From the IMG/VR virus record IMGVR_UViG_3300024059_000014, positions 1 through 37,642 of that record: a stretch of DNA of 37,642 bases; one strand, 5' to 3'. The notes beneath the pieces were generated by a model. It saw only the letters and a program-made list of their open reading frames with translations. It did no database searches and had not been told where the DNA came from. A program made the translations under genes and the position numbers. This document shows positions 15,889 to 21,453 of the stretch, one piece after another. Source of the stretch: a virus. How positions within the stretch are numbered: the stretch's first letter is position 1; every line of letters starts with the position of its first letter.

Positions 15889-16122
15889 TCAGTAATCTCT
15901 AGTGATACTTAAGTATATATTATCATAGTTTTCCTGTAATGTCAAGATATCATCCTGTGAAATATTACCGTCATTATCTATTGACTCCATGTTCTCTAGT
16001 TCCCAGTGTGCAGCAATAGATGCTGTCAAACATTCTGTACACATGTCGTAGTGTACTCCGTTAGCGTCCTTCTTTAGTGTCTCTATGTCATCTAGGATAA
16101 CATCACACGCCTTACATCTCAT
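15889..16122 (-). CDS. Small zinc-finger-like protein, 77 aa
   Basis: ATG at 16122 chosen because AAGGAG lies about eight bases upstream; a longer frame from 16173 would overlap the membrane protein gene and lacks a site. Two Cys pairs (CKAC at residues 3-6, CTEC about 22 residues later) form a probable zinc ribbon, followed by an acidic, helical C-terminal half ending SITRDY. No DNA-contact motif otherwise. A small regulatory or host-takeover protein is a reasonable guess from its place in the early block. Overlaps the end of the 43 aa membrane gene by 11 bases. Confidence 0.6.
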   Translation of the reverse strand: MRCKACDVILDDIETLKKDANGVHYDMCTECLTASIAAHWELENMESIDNDGNISQDDILTLQENYDNIYLSITRDY

Positions 16123-16243
16123 CTTGAGGCTCCTTTTTAATAGCATTACTAATTGATATAACGAGTACCGCACATAGTATAACAGGTATTATAACAGGGA
16201 AAACTATGCAAATCAATGCAGGGAATACGTATTTACTCCACAT
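16112..16243 (-). CDS. Tiny membrane protein, 43 aa
   Basis: ATG at 16243 overlaps the end of the 62 aa gene by 11 bases in another frame. The product starts MWSKYVFPA, runs through about 25 strongly hydrophobic residues (Ile, Val, Pro, Leu and two Cys, with IVFPVIIPVILCAVLVI) and ends in a short charged tail (KKEPQDEM). One transmembrane helix is likely, N-terminus short. The ribosome site for the next gene (AAGGAG) lies inside its last codons, which argues that both are translated. Function unknown; one of three such microproteins in this block. Confidence 0.5.
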   Translation of the reverse strand: MWSKYVFPALICIVFPVIIPVILCAVLVISISNAIKKEPQDEM

Positions 16244-16421
16244 CAAAGTCGTCTCCGAATATTTGTGCGTAAGCTTTAACTAATTGATCGTACGTCATTT
16301 TCCTGTATTTCTGTCGTATGGACGTACGTGCAATGGACACTACAGTAGCAAAATCTATGAAGCCTAGTTCGTACTCTGAGATATCCTGTATCATCTGCTC
16401 TTGTGTTAAATCCGGTTCCAT
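16233..16421 (-). CDS. Small acidic unknown protein, 62 aa
   Basis: ATG at 16421 with GAGG seven to eight bases upstream (gttgaggatttacaATG). Starts MEPDLTQEQMIQDISEYELG, predicted helical, acidic at both ends, with a basic middle (RTSIRQKYRKMTYDQL) that could contact nucleic acid, and ending FGDDFDVE. A C-terminal MTYDQLVKAYAQIF-type segment is one I recall from other marine phages without a function. Soluble; no membrane segment. Confidence 0.6.
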   Translation of the reverse strand: MEPDLTQEQMIQDISEYELGFIDFATVVSIARTSIRQKYRKMTYDQLVKAYAQIFGDDFDVE

Positions 16422-16430
16422 TGTAAATCC

Positions 16431-16487
16431 TCAACAAAATCCAACAATAAAAAATAATATGAATACTGCGACTATCCAGTATATCAC
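16431..16487 (-). CDS. 18-residue membrane peptide
   Basis: GTG at 16487 overlaps the stop of the 159 aa gene by four bases (GTGA) and has AGGAGG four bases upstream, the strongest ribosome site in the neighbourhood. The product, MIYWIVAVFILFFIVGFC, is entirely a transmembrane helix ending at TGA (16433-16431), two bases of which lead into the GAGG site of the next gene. If translated it would act at the membrane, but a leader-peptide or pure coupling role is equally possible. Confidence 0.4.
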   Translation of the reverse strand: MIYWIVAVFILFFIVGFC

Positions 16488-16963
16488 ACTGCCTCCTGTC
16501 CGTACCATTTCATAGGGATACCTCTAGCGTCCCAATCGTCTGCCTTGTAGTTGTAGTATACCTGATAGCCCTGTACAGCGTCAAGCCTCTTACACTCGTC
16601 TGGCATACACTGAGGTGGGTCTACAAAGGGTGTAACATCGCTCTCAAGGGCCGTAGGAAGCCCACAGAGGGCTTCTAGGTGATTAGCAATGGTCTTGTGT
16701 ACCTTTTTATAACGTCGCTCATACTCACGCCCAAGAGCCGCTAGGTGGTGCCATGTCCACACGTATGCGTTAGCACTAGAGCGTACCCAGACAGCACTAG
16801 GGTGGTTCTTGTGGGTACTTTTGTACGCCACCTGTTCCCCGTCTAGCTCGTTGTGTGCTGTAGACAGTAACTGTGCTGTCTCTAGTATCATTTTGACTAC
16901 GTGGCGATCACACTGTAGCCTAGCGGCTTCGTGTGGATCACGGTCTAGGTAAAATATGTTCAT
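16484..16963 (-). CDS. Conserved-type phage protein starting MNIFYLD, 159 aa
   Basis: ATG at 16963 overlaps the previous stop (ATGA); an in-frame start 15 bases earlier is less likely because the family I recall begins at MNIFYLD. The visible signature is DRDPHEAARLQCDRHVVKMI, then LETAQLLSTAHN and a later HPSAVWVRSSANAYVW. His, Cys and Asp residues in this first 40-residue region are likely functional. I have seen this family in cyanophages and large phages, sometimes annotated as a pyrimidine-dimer glycosylase-like protein, but cannot verify that. Soluble, no membrane segment. Confidence 0.65.
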   Translation of the reverse strand: MNIFYLDRDPHEAARLQCDRHVVKMILETAQLLSTAHNELDGEQVAYKSTHKNHPSAVWVRSSANAYVWTWHHLAALGREYERRYKKVHKTIANHLEALCGLPTALESDVTPFVDPPQCMPDECKRLDAVQGYQVYYNYKADDWDARGIPMKWYGQEAV

Positions 16964-17181
16964 AACTCTGTTCCCCATTCATCCGGTGCGTACTTGTAAA
17001 ACTTGTTCATCTGGTCCTCGTACGTGCAATTGTCGCATAGTCCCGTGTCAGTGTCTACACTATCGACAATCTCGTGGCAACCGTCGCAGACGTGTGTGTA
17101 CTCTAGTTCCCGCAGAGTCTCGTACGGCCCTGTGCGATCATGGTAGTGACTGTAGTCGTTTAGCACGTCTCTCTCGTTCAT
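16960..17181 (-). CDS. Zinc-ribbon-like small protein, 73 aa
   Basis: ATG at 17181 is fixed by AAGGAG eight bases upstream; in-frame ATGs at 17220 and 17256 lie inside the 30 aa membrane gene and have no site. Two Cys-x2-Cys pairs (CDGC and CDNC, about 17 residues apart, around residues 32-52) form a probable zinc ribbon; the rest is acidic and aromatic (NDYSHYHD, KFYKYAPDEW). Likely a small regulatory or adaptor protein; no enzymatic motif. Confidence 0.6.
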   Translation of the reverse strand: MNERDVLNDYSHYHDRTGPYETLRELEYTHVCDGCHEIVDSVDTDTGLCDNCTYEDQMNKFYKYAPDEWGTEL

Positions 17182-17183
17182 GT

Positions 17184-17276
17184 CTAGTGCTCCTTGTATT
17201 CCTCTGAAAAGATTAGCCATGCGGTTATCACTAGACAACCGAAGCCCCACAACCATAACATCTCAGTCTCGCACAT
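17184..17276 (-). CDS. Tiny membrane protein, 30 aa
   Basis: ATG at 17276 with GGAGG about eight bases upstream (ggagggtactagcATG). The product opens MCETEM, has a hydrophobic helix rich in Trp, Leu, Ile and Val (LWLWGFGCLVITAWLIF) and a charged end (SEEYKEH). The TAG stop is followed two bases later by the next ATG, and the next gene's AAGGAG site lies in its last codons. One transmembrane segment is predicted. Function unknown. Confidence 0.5.
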   Translation of the reverse strand: MCETEMLWLWGFGCLVITAWLIFSEEYKEH

Positions 17277-17277
17277 G

Positions 17278-17400
17278 CTAGTACCCTCCGGTCAATTTTA
17301 TACTTAGGTCTTGATCGTCTGCATCAAATGTTAACCCTAACATAACTAGTCTGTAGATTCCAGCGTAAAACGCATCATCTGTCTTGTAACATATCACCAT
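17278..17400 (-). CDS. Small unknown protein, 40 aa
   Basis: ATG at 17400 two bases after the TGA of the 75 aa gene; TAG at 17280-17278, one base before the next ATG. The product starts MVICYKTDDAFYAGIYRLVM and ends in KLTGGY, with an acidic middle (DADDQD). No motif recognised. Support is tight packing between neighbouring genes and a frame without stops; a GGGGA stretch precedes the start. Confidence 0.45.
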   Translation of the reverse strand: MVICYKTDDAFYAGIYRLVMLGLTFDADDQDLSIKLTGGY

Positions 17401-17403
17401 TAG

Positions 17404-17631
17404 TCAAATCCCCATATCCACAGTGTTATTGTAGCCCCTGTATTCGCTCATGACACTGAGACGGACTATAACACAGTCTAGGTCAGAGTGTAAACGTATG
17501 TGTTCTATCATGCAATCCCTAGCGGCCCACTCGTCGTGGAATACTCCCTCTTCGTACCATTTGCCGTTGTTGTCGCTCCTGTAGTACAGGGCAAACGCTG
17601 GATAACCTTTATCAAATGTGTCTCTGTCCAT
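17404..17631 (-). CDS. Small unknown soluble protein, 75 aa
   Basis: ATG overlaps the previous stop (TGATG). Aromatic and charged: FALYYRSDNNGKWYEEG, HDEWAARDCMIEHIRLH, ending in a Tyr/Asn-rich segment. An alpha/beta mini-fold is likely. No family recognised. Part of the coupled early microgene run. Confidence 0.55.
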   Translation of the reverse strand: MDRDTFDKGYPAFALYYRSDNNGKWYEEGVFHDEWAARDCMIEHIRLHSDLDCVIVRLSVMSEYRGYNNTVDMGI

Positions 17632-17975
17632 CAGTCAAATCTCCCTATCTTTGTCTCGCCTGTGTCGTTGTCCCTGATAGCCGTGATAGCGTACGGGTAG
17701 CAGTACATGGTAAAGCGATCCCTAAACGATATTGTGGCGTACGGTTGTAGGTCTGGGTCTTCTGGCGACTTGTACGCGCCACAGTCTGCCACAGTGCCAC
17801 CAAATGGGTACTGAAAGCCACCGAAACCATAAATGCTATCCATCGCTTGTGTGACCTGTTCCAGTGTGTCACCCTCCTGTGTCGCGTGGATAAAAAACTC
17901 TGGTAGTATGCCTAGGTACTCCCGTGTCACTTCTGGGTAGTCGTCGTGATTCCATTGTACGCTGTAGTCTCTCAT
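17631..17975 (-). CDS. Unknown soluble protein, 114 aa
   Basis: ATG at 17975 with GAGGG eight bases upstream, the same gagggtaac spacing seen before the Gp88-like gene. The first half is acidic with aromatic residues (WNHDDYPEVTREYLG); the centre has a Gly/Phe-rich stretch (IYGFGGFQYPFGG); the C-terminal part alternates beta-like segments (ATISFRDRFTMYCYPYAI) and ends IGRFD. No known motif. Early-block position suggests a host-interaction role, but that is only inference. Confidence 0.55.
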   Translation of the reverse strand: MRDYSVQWNHDDYPEVTREYLGILPEFFIHATQEGDTLEQVTQAMDSIYGFGGFQYPFGGTVADCGAYKSPEDPDLQPYATISFRDRFTMYCYPYAITAIRDNDTGETKIGRFD

Positions 17976-17979
17976 GCTG

Positions 17980-18147
17980 TTACCCTCTCTTTTTCTGCTG
18001 ATTAAAATAATCGTCTAACGCTTTTTGCCAAACGTCATCACCAAACTTTCTAGCGTATGCCATGTAGTGAGCGTGTGACGTGCTCACAATGGGCGATTGA
18101 TTCTTTACCTGATAAATATACGCTTTCACGGCTTCCTGTAGTGTCAT
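17980..18147 (-). CDS. Small helical protein, 55 aa
   Basis: ATG at 18147 selected: AGGAG lies about nine bases upstream, whereas an in-frame TTG at 18171 has no site and lies in the previous gene. Starts MTLQEAVKAYIYQVKN, with an aromatic/His-containing middle (STSHAHYMAYARKFGDD) and a basic end (NQQKKRG). Predicted helical and possibly nucleic-acid binding by charge. No family recognised. Confidence 0.55.
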   Translation of the reverse strand: MTLQEAVKAYIYQVKNQSPIVSTSHAHYMAYARKFGDDVWQKALDDYFNQQKKRG

Positions 18148-18151
18148 GCTG

Positions 18152-18802
18152 TTATACTCCTGTGGTTGCAATAATATTGCGCTGTTGCTTTTCCATTGAT
18201 CGCCCGTGGCCTATGTAGCAGACTACGGGTACACTCTTATCCCAGCAGGCTCTACAGTCAGCACACTTGCCTTGCCTTGTGTACGCTTCGCACACTACAG
18301 CACCCCGTGGCACCGTGTCAAGCGTGGCAATGGTGCTAGTGTTGCTACCCTGTACCGTCTCGCCTGTGATAGAGTCACTGGATAACCTAACCGCTACGTT
18401 TGGCAAGGCCTGTAGCAACGCCAGAACAACCTTAAACTTACGGAATTTGTGCATCCGTGTCGGTATCCAGTGTTTTACCCACGGCGTACGCTGGCAAACT
18501 TCCAGAATCTTATTAGCGAGTCCTAGACTGTACATGTCCCCAGAGTCAAACCATCGGAAATAGCGGTCATTGTCTAACTCTGCCACCATGTCATCTACCC
18601 ATGTGTCACGCTTCCAGTCTATCCGGTTGTGCTCCCGTGGTGCTTTAACATTCTTAAACCGATAGTTTCCCGTGGTGGCGTAGCATCCGCTACAGGCAGG
18701 CACTAGTGCGCCTGTGCTGTCTCTGGACGCTGGGCACGTGTCTAACGCTTGCAGTGACCACGACCTACATGGCATCTTAGATGCTTTGGATAGCTTTAGC
18801 AT
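18152..18802 (-). CDS. Gene product 88-like cysteine-rich protein, 216 aa
   Basis: ATG at 18802 (MLKLSKASKMPC) has GAGG eight bases upstream and matches the start I recall for the Gp88 family, first known from actinobacteriophages; the frame continues upstream without a site. Conserved elements: Cys12 and Cys23 in KMPCRSW / TCPAS, Cys37-x2-Cys40 (CSGCYATTGNY), WVDDM, RYFRWFDSGDMYS, WVKHWIPTRMHKF, and a C-terminal Cys cluster (GKCADCRACW). C-x2-CYA, SGDMY and TR-x-KF resemble the landmarks of the Gp37/Gp68 (DUF5131) family, so metal or iron-sulfur binding on a barrel-like fold is possible. No phage function is established to my knowledge. Confidence 0.75.
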   Translation of the reverse strand: MLKLSKASKMPCRSWSLQALDTCPASRDSTGALVPACSGCYATTGNYRFKNVKAPREHNRIDWKRDTWVDDMVAELDNDRYFRWFDSGDMYSLGLANKILEVCQRTPWVKHWIPTRMHKFRKFKVVLALLQALPNVAVRLSSDSITGETVQGSNTSTIATLDTVPRGAVVCEAYTRQGKCADCRACWDKSVPVVCYIGHGRSMEKQQRNIIATTGV

Positions 18803-18876
18803 GGTGTTACCCTCGTTTGGTTTGTGTTTAATCATGGGCACCATATAGGTACCCATTGTTAAACGCAAGCCCCCTG

Positions 18877-19083
18877 TTAACCTAATATGTCGCTAGTGTC
18901 GTAGCCGTTAGCGTCTAACCACTCTCTGGCCTCTGGTATCATACAGAAGCTCATGTCGTAATCGTAACATATAGTCCCTTGCATGACGTAGACGCATATG
19001 GCATCGTCCTCGCCTCTAGTGATGTGCTCAAAGTATACACTGTCAGTGCCTACGTATACGCTGTAGTCTTTATGTATTGCCAT
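18877..19083 (-). CDS. Small acidic unknown protein, 68 aa
   Basis: ATG at 19083 preferred (MAIHKDYSVYVG): GGAGG lies nine bases upstream. An in-frame start at 19119 would overlap the first gene of the block. Beta-rich first half (YVGTDSVYFEHITRGEDDAI), two Cys in the middle and an acidic C-terminus (EWLDANGYDTSDILG). No motif recognised. A 74-base gap separates it from the Gp88-like gene. Confidence 0.55.
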   Translation of the reverse strand: MAIHKDYSVYVGTDSVYFEHITRGEDDAICVYVMQGTICYDYDMSFCMIPEAREWLDANGYDTSDILG

Positions 19084-19096
19084 GGCCTCAGGCCTC

Positions 19097-19291
19097 CTAT
19101 TTGCTGTACTTGTATTCACCTAGAGTGTCGCCATCATTAGTGATTAGTCTAGCGTTGAATGTTGAAAACTCTGCTATGTGCTGGCTTAGGGCCTGTCGAG
19201 CTTCTTCTAGGTATACATGTTGTGATACTTTGAACCATTTAGTTAACCTGCTGTTAGATTGCTGTCTAAATCTGTATTGCAGTGTGTACAT
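19097..19291 (-). CDS. First gene of the leftward block, small basic protein, 64 aa
   Basis: ATG at 19291 with AGGAG about nine bases upstream. Starts MYTLQYRFRQQSNSRLTKWF: a basic, Gln/Arg-rich N-terminus, then a helical segment (EEARQALSQHIAEF) and a short beta hairpin (ARLITNDGDTLGEYKY). It is the most upstream leftward gene and would be made first after infection, so a host-takeover or regulatory role is reasonable but unproven. Confidence 0.55.
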   Translation of the reverse strand: MYTLQYRFRQQSNSRLTKWFKVSQHVYLEEARQALSQHIAEFSTFNARLITNDGDTLGEYKYSK

Positions 19292-19507
19292 ATATAGTCG
19301 CTCCTATGGGGTGGCATGTGTTCCCCGTCGCCATGTGTGTACTATGATGGATCCAGAGACAGAATACAAGCGGTAATATTACCATAATTAGGTAGGCTCT
19401 AGACTATTGACTGCCTAGCATGTTGTATGCTTGCGATTAGCTTAAGGGTCCTACACTGGTTCACACACTCGTGTCTACGTAAATATTCACATGTTACATA
19501 TCCCCAT

Positions 19508-19599
19508 GTTGGCATGAGTTTTGCCTATGCAATAAGTGTGCCAATGTTGCTGGCCTCTTATGTTGGCACAGGTTGTGCTATAGCAAGATCCATGCCAAC
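19508..19599. repeat. 92-bp imperfect dyad with nested TTGGCA/TGCCAA arms
   Basis: Outer arms GTTGGCATG (19508-19516) and CATGCCAAC (19591-19599) are perfect inverted copies. Inner arms TGTGCCAA (19537-19544) and TTGGCACA (19563-19570) are also perfect inverted copies. Both pairs share the same centre, 19553/19554. Over the whole half-sites I count 29 of 46 paired positions. The four TTGGCA cores alternate in orientation and lie 30, 24 and 30 bases apart. Operator cluster, origin element or large hairpin are all possible. Confidence 0.75.
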
Positions 19600-19649
19600 T
19601 TTGGGGTGGCCCTTGAGTTTGACACGGGGGAGGGTGTTGACTTGTGTTA

Positions 19650-19655
19650 ATTATA
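19650..19655 (-). promoter_or_regulatory. Candidate minus-10 box for the leftward block
   Basis: The minus strand reads TATAAT here, a perfect sigma-70 minus-10. The position 17 bases upstream reads TGGTGT, a poor minus-35, and there is no extended TG. If used, the transcript would run through the dyad and have a leader of roughly 350 bases before the first leftward gene. Activator dependence at the dyad would reconcile this, but that is speculation. Confidence 0.25.
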
Positions 19656-19811
19656 GTTGTAGCCACCTCAGCACACCAGAAGGTGAATTTAGAAAAAATA
19701 GGGATTATTCATGTTACTTATGCCCTACCTAGCGACTTGTTTTACCTCGTGTTTACCCTGTGTTGTCACAAATGCACTAAATAAGTGAACCTATAGTGTA
19801 CCTTGTGTACT

Positions 19812-19861
19812 ATTTACATAAAATAAAGCTTGACTTTTGAGTAAAAGTATGGTATAATATA
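19812..19861 (+). repeat. 50-bp exact direct repeat, copy 1 (contains a promoter)
   Basis: Bases 19812-19861 are identical to 25840-25889 over 50 positions; flanks diverge at once on both sides. The shared block contains a full sigma-70 promoter plus about 18 A/T-rich bases upstream of the minus-35. Confidence 0.95.
19830..19858 (+). promoter_or_regulatory. Strong sigma-70 promoter for the rightward late block (P1)
   Basis: TTGACT at 19830-19835, 17-base spacer, TATAAT at 19853-19858. An A/T-rich stretch (atttacataaaataaagc) just upstream looks like an UP element. It would initiate near 19865 and give a leader of about 140 bases containing the hairpin at 19921-19977 before the probable small terminase gene. 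Confidence 0.88.
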
Positions 19862-19920
19862 AGGTAGATATTAGGATGTATTTAGTGAAGCAGGTGCGGG
19901 ACTAAAGATTGAGTGTTGTA

Positions 19921-19977
19921 TAGTTCGTATAGATCCCCTCATCTGTTGCAACCTAAGCAGGGGACTCATGCGAACTA
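19921..19977 (+). promoter_or_regulatory. Leader RNA hairpin between P1 and the first late gene
   Basis: Outer stem TAGTTCG (19921-19927) pairs with CGAACTA (19971-19977). A symmetric 6+6 internal loop follows, then TCCCCT (19934-19939) pairs with AGGGGA (19959-19964) around a 19-base loop containing GTTGCAAC. It is not followed by a T-run, so it is not a standard terminator. It could stabilise the transcript, be an RNase site, or bind a regulator. Confidence 0.6.
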
Positions 19978-20002
19978 GCGTTAAACACAAGGATACAGGA
20001 GA

Positions 20003-20458
20003 ATGTCGTCAGGTGACACCCTAGAAACCAAAGAAAACACCCTAGAAGCCCAAGCAGCAGCTAGAAAAGAGATTAATATTAAAAAAAGACCCAGAGGTAG
20101 GCCTAAGCAAAAGGAGATCAAGGCTAAAACTGCAGGGTCTAGAGGTAAAGTAGGCAGGCCTAAGGGTGATGCTACTATAATTAATGAGTACAAGGCTAGG
20201 ATGTTAGCTAGTCCTAAGTCCATTAAGGTACTAGAGACTATCTTTGAGGCTGCTTTAGACCACGATCACAAGAATCAGGCAGCAGCATGGAAGCTAGTGA
20301 TGGACAGAATACTCCCAGTAGGTGCATTTGAAAAAGAGGTGGTAAAAGACAATGGAAGAAGTGCAATACAGATTAACATCACTGGTGTCGGAAGCACGGA
20401 AATTCTTGGAGGCACTGAAGACGGAAGCACAATTGAAGGTGAACTCATTGAGGAGTAA
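20003..20458 (+). CDS. terS: Probable terminase small subunit / DNA-binding protein, 151 aa
   Basis: ATG with AAGGA about nine bases upstream. The N-terminal 55 residues are highly basic with two AT-hook-like cores (KKRPRGRPKQK and VGRPKGD). A helical middle follows (about 58-110: EYKARMLASPKSIKVLETI, then DHKNQAAAWKLVMDRILP), and a beta/acidic C-terminus (INITGVGSTEI through ELIEE) suited to contact the large terminase. This type of protein is found at the head of the packaging block in marine podoviruses as I recall. It is the first gene after P1; large terminase follows four genes later. Alternative: a DNA-binding regulator of late genes. Confidence 0.65.
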   Translation: MSSGDTLETKENTLEAQAAARKEINIKKRPRGRPKQKEIKAKTAGSRGKVGRPKGDATIINEYKARMLASPKSIKVLETIFEAALDHDHKNQAAAWKLVMDRILPVGAFEKEVVKDNGRSAIQINITGVGSTEILGGTEDGSTIEGELIEE

Positions 20459-20506
20459 ACTTTCAGGCTGTGACTGTGGTTGTCAAGAGTGTCAAGAGGA
20501 AGATTC

Positions 20507-20848
20507 TTGAAATACTTCACTAAAGAAGAGTTTAACTGTCAACATACTGGTGAGAACCGCATGGAGGACGAGTTTTTACTCAAGTTAGACCAACTCAGGG
20601 ACAACTGCGGTTTCCCTTTTGTTATCACCAGCGGCTACAGAAGCCCTAGCCACCCCATAGAAGCTAAAAAGGACGTACCGGGAACCCACGCGCAAGGCAT
20701 AGCAGCAGACATAAAAATAACAAACGCTGCACACCGGTACACGTTAATAAGAGAAGCTCTATCCATGGGATTTACTGGCATAGGGGTCGCTGGTGACTTT
20801 ATTCACGTTGATACACGGGGAACTGTGCCCGTGATCTGGGTTTACTAG
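20507..20848 (+). CDS. M15-family peptidoglycan peptidase (endolysin), about 113 aa
   Basis: Cleaves cell-wall peptide to release progeny. Start placed at TTG 20507 (MKYFTKEEFNCQHTGEN) because AGAGGA lies six bases upstream and family members of this kind usually begin there; longer in-frame TTG/GTG starts at 20480/20489 lack a site. Zinc ligands of the M15 fold are visible: SGYRSPSHP, then His61 and Asp68 (THAQGIAAD) and His100 (FIHVD). There is no signal peptide, so it needs a holin. Odd point: it sits between the packaging genes, 11 kb from the holin candidate. Confidence 0.85.
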   Translation: MKYFTKEEFNCQHTGENRMEDEFLLKLDQLRDNCGFPFVITSGYRSPSHPIEAKKDVPGTHAQGIAADIKITNAAHRYTLIREALSMGFTGIGVAGDFIHVDTRGTVPVIWVY

Positions 20849-20869
20849 GCATCTTAAGGGCCGCTAAAC

Positions 20870-21226
20870 ATGCTATACACTAAGCACATAAACTTAACAG
20901 ACGCAACAGAAACAACCTTGTTTACTGTACCTTCTGGATTTCATGCTGTCATTCAGTACATTTTCATTGCTAACCACGATGACCACGGCAATGACAGCGC
21001 TTCTCTGCACTTTGCTAACTCTGATGGATCCAATAGAGTAGATATTTTTGATGATGTAAACGTATCTAGTGGTGGCAACCTAACTTTAAGCAACGGAGGC
21101 GGTCCTATGTTTGTCCTTCACGAAGATGAGGTGGTTAAGGTTCAGGCAGAAGCTGGTTCAGACATGGAGTTTGCCGTAACATTTGATCTTCTTGAAATGA
21201 CTTCAGCACTGGTTAACTTTGTATGA
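20870..21226 (+). CDS. Beta-rich probable structural protein, 118 aa
   Basis: ATG at 20870 (MLYTKHINLTDATETTLF). The composition alternates Thr/Val/Ile strands with Asp/Asn/Gly turns (SSGGNLTLSNGGGPMF, DEVVKVQAEAGSDMEFAVT), like small jelly-roll decoration or tail proteins. No signal peptide. The stop overlaps the glutaredoxin ATG (ATGA). A minor virion or head-decoration role is inferred from fold type and late-block position. Confidence 0.55.
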   Translation: MLYTKHINLTDATETTLFTVPSGFHAVIQYIFIANHDDHGNDSASLHFANSDGSNRVDIFDDVNVSSGGNLTLSNGGGPMFVLHEDEVVKVQAEAGSDMEFAVTFDLLEMTSALVNFV

Positions 21227-21453
21227 TTACCATTGTTGGTGCTGATTGGTGCCCTGCTTGCAACAGAGCCAAGAAATTAGCAAAAGAATACGACTTAGAC
21301 TACAAGTACGTACACATACCTCCGGGTCAAGCCGGTTGGGACTTAGTAGAAGCCATGAGTGGCAAGAGGAGTATTCCACAAATCTTTTACCACTTTGGTG
21401 GTTCAAAAGACTTTAGAGAAGCCCTAAACAACGTAGGAGAACTTTCACAATGA
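21223..21453 (+). CDS. Glutaredoxin-like protein, 76 aa
   Basis: Thiol-disulfide redox protein. Active site Cys10-Pro-Ala-Cys13 in ADWCPACNRAKK, cis-proline Pro52 in KRSIPQIF, and a Gly-Gly turn afterwards (HFGGSKDF), with glutaredoxin length and order. It could reduce the C-terminal cysteine pair of the phage class II ribonucleotide reductase. It overlaps by four bases (ATGA) both the preceding structural gene and the following exported-protein gene. The DNA polymerase lacks a thioredoxin-binding insertion, so a clamp role is unlikely. Confidence 0.85.
   Translation: MITIVGADWCPACNRAKKLAKEYDLDYKYVHIPPGQAGWDLVEAMSGKRSIPQIFYHFGGSKDFREALNNVGELSQ

Larger units (their letters stand above)
19292..20002. 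other. Divergent control region, about 711 bases without a convincing gene
   Basis: Separates the leftward replication block from the rightward late block. It holds a large imperfect dyad (19508-19599), a weak leftward minus-10 (19650-19655), a strong rightward sigma-70 promoter (19830-19858) inside a 50-bp sequence repeated at 25840-25889, and a leader hairpin (19921-19977). It is also a reasonable place for a replication origin, but no iteron series or known origin motif is evident. Confidence 0.75.

Noticed and set aside
19372-19383. Perfect palindrome GGTAATATTACC containing TAATATTAC, the geminivirus/circovirus origin nonamer
   Set aside because: No Rep protein, stem or iterons around it; a 12-base A/T-rich palindrome can occur by chance in this region.
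19619-19642. TTGACA (19619) and TTGACT (19637) as extra rightward minus-35 boxes
   Set aside because: No acceptable minus-10 at 16-18 bases (TTGTGT and TAGCCA).
19427-19732. A 101-codon rightward open frame in the control region
   Set aside because: It runs across the dyad, lacks a ribosome site, has an odd composition (many Cys, Ser, Tyr) and resembles no protein. Treated as chance.
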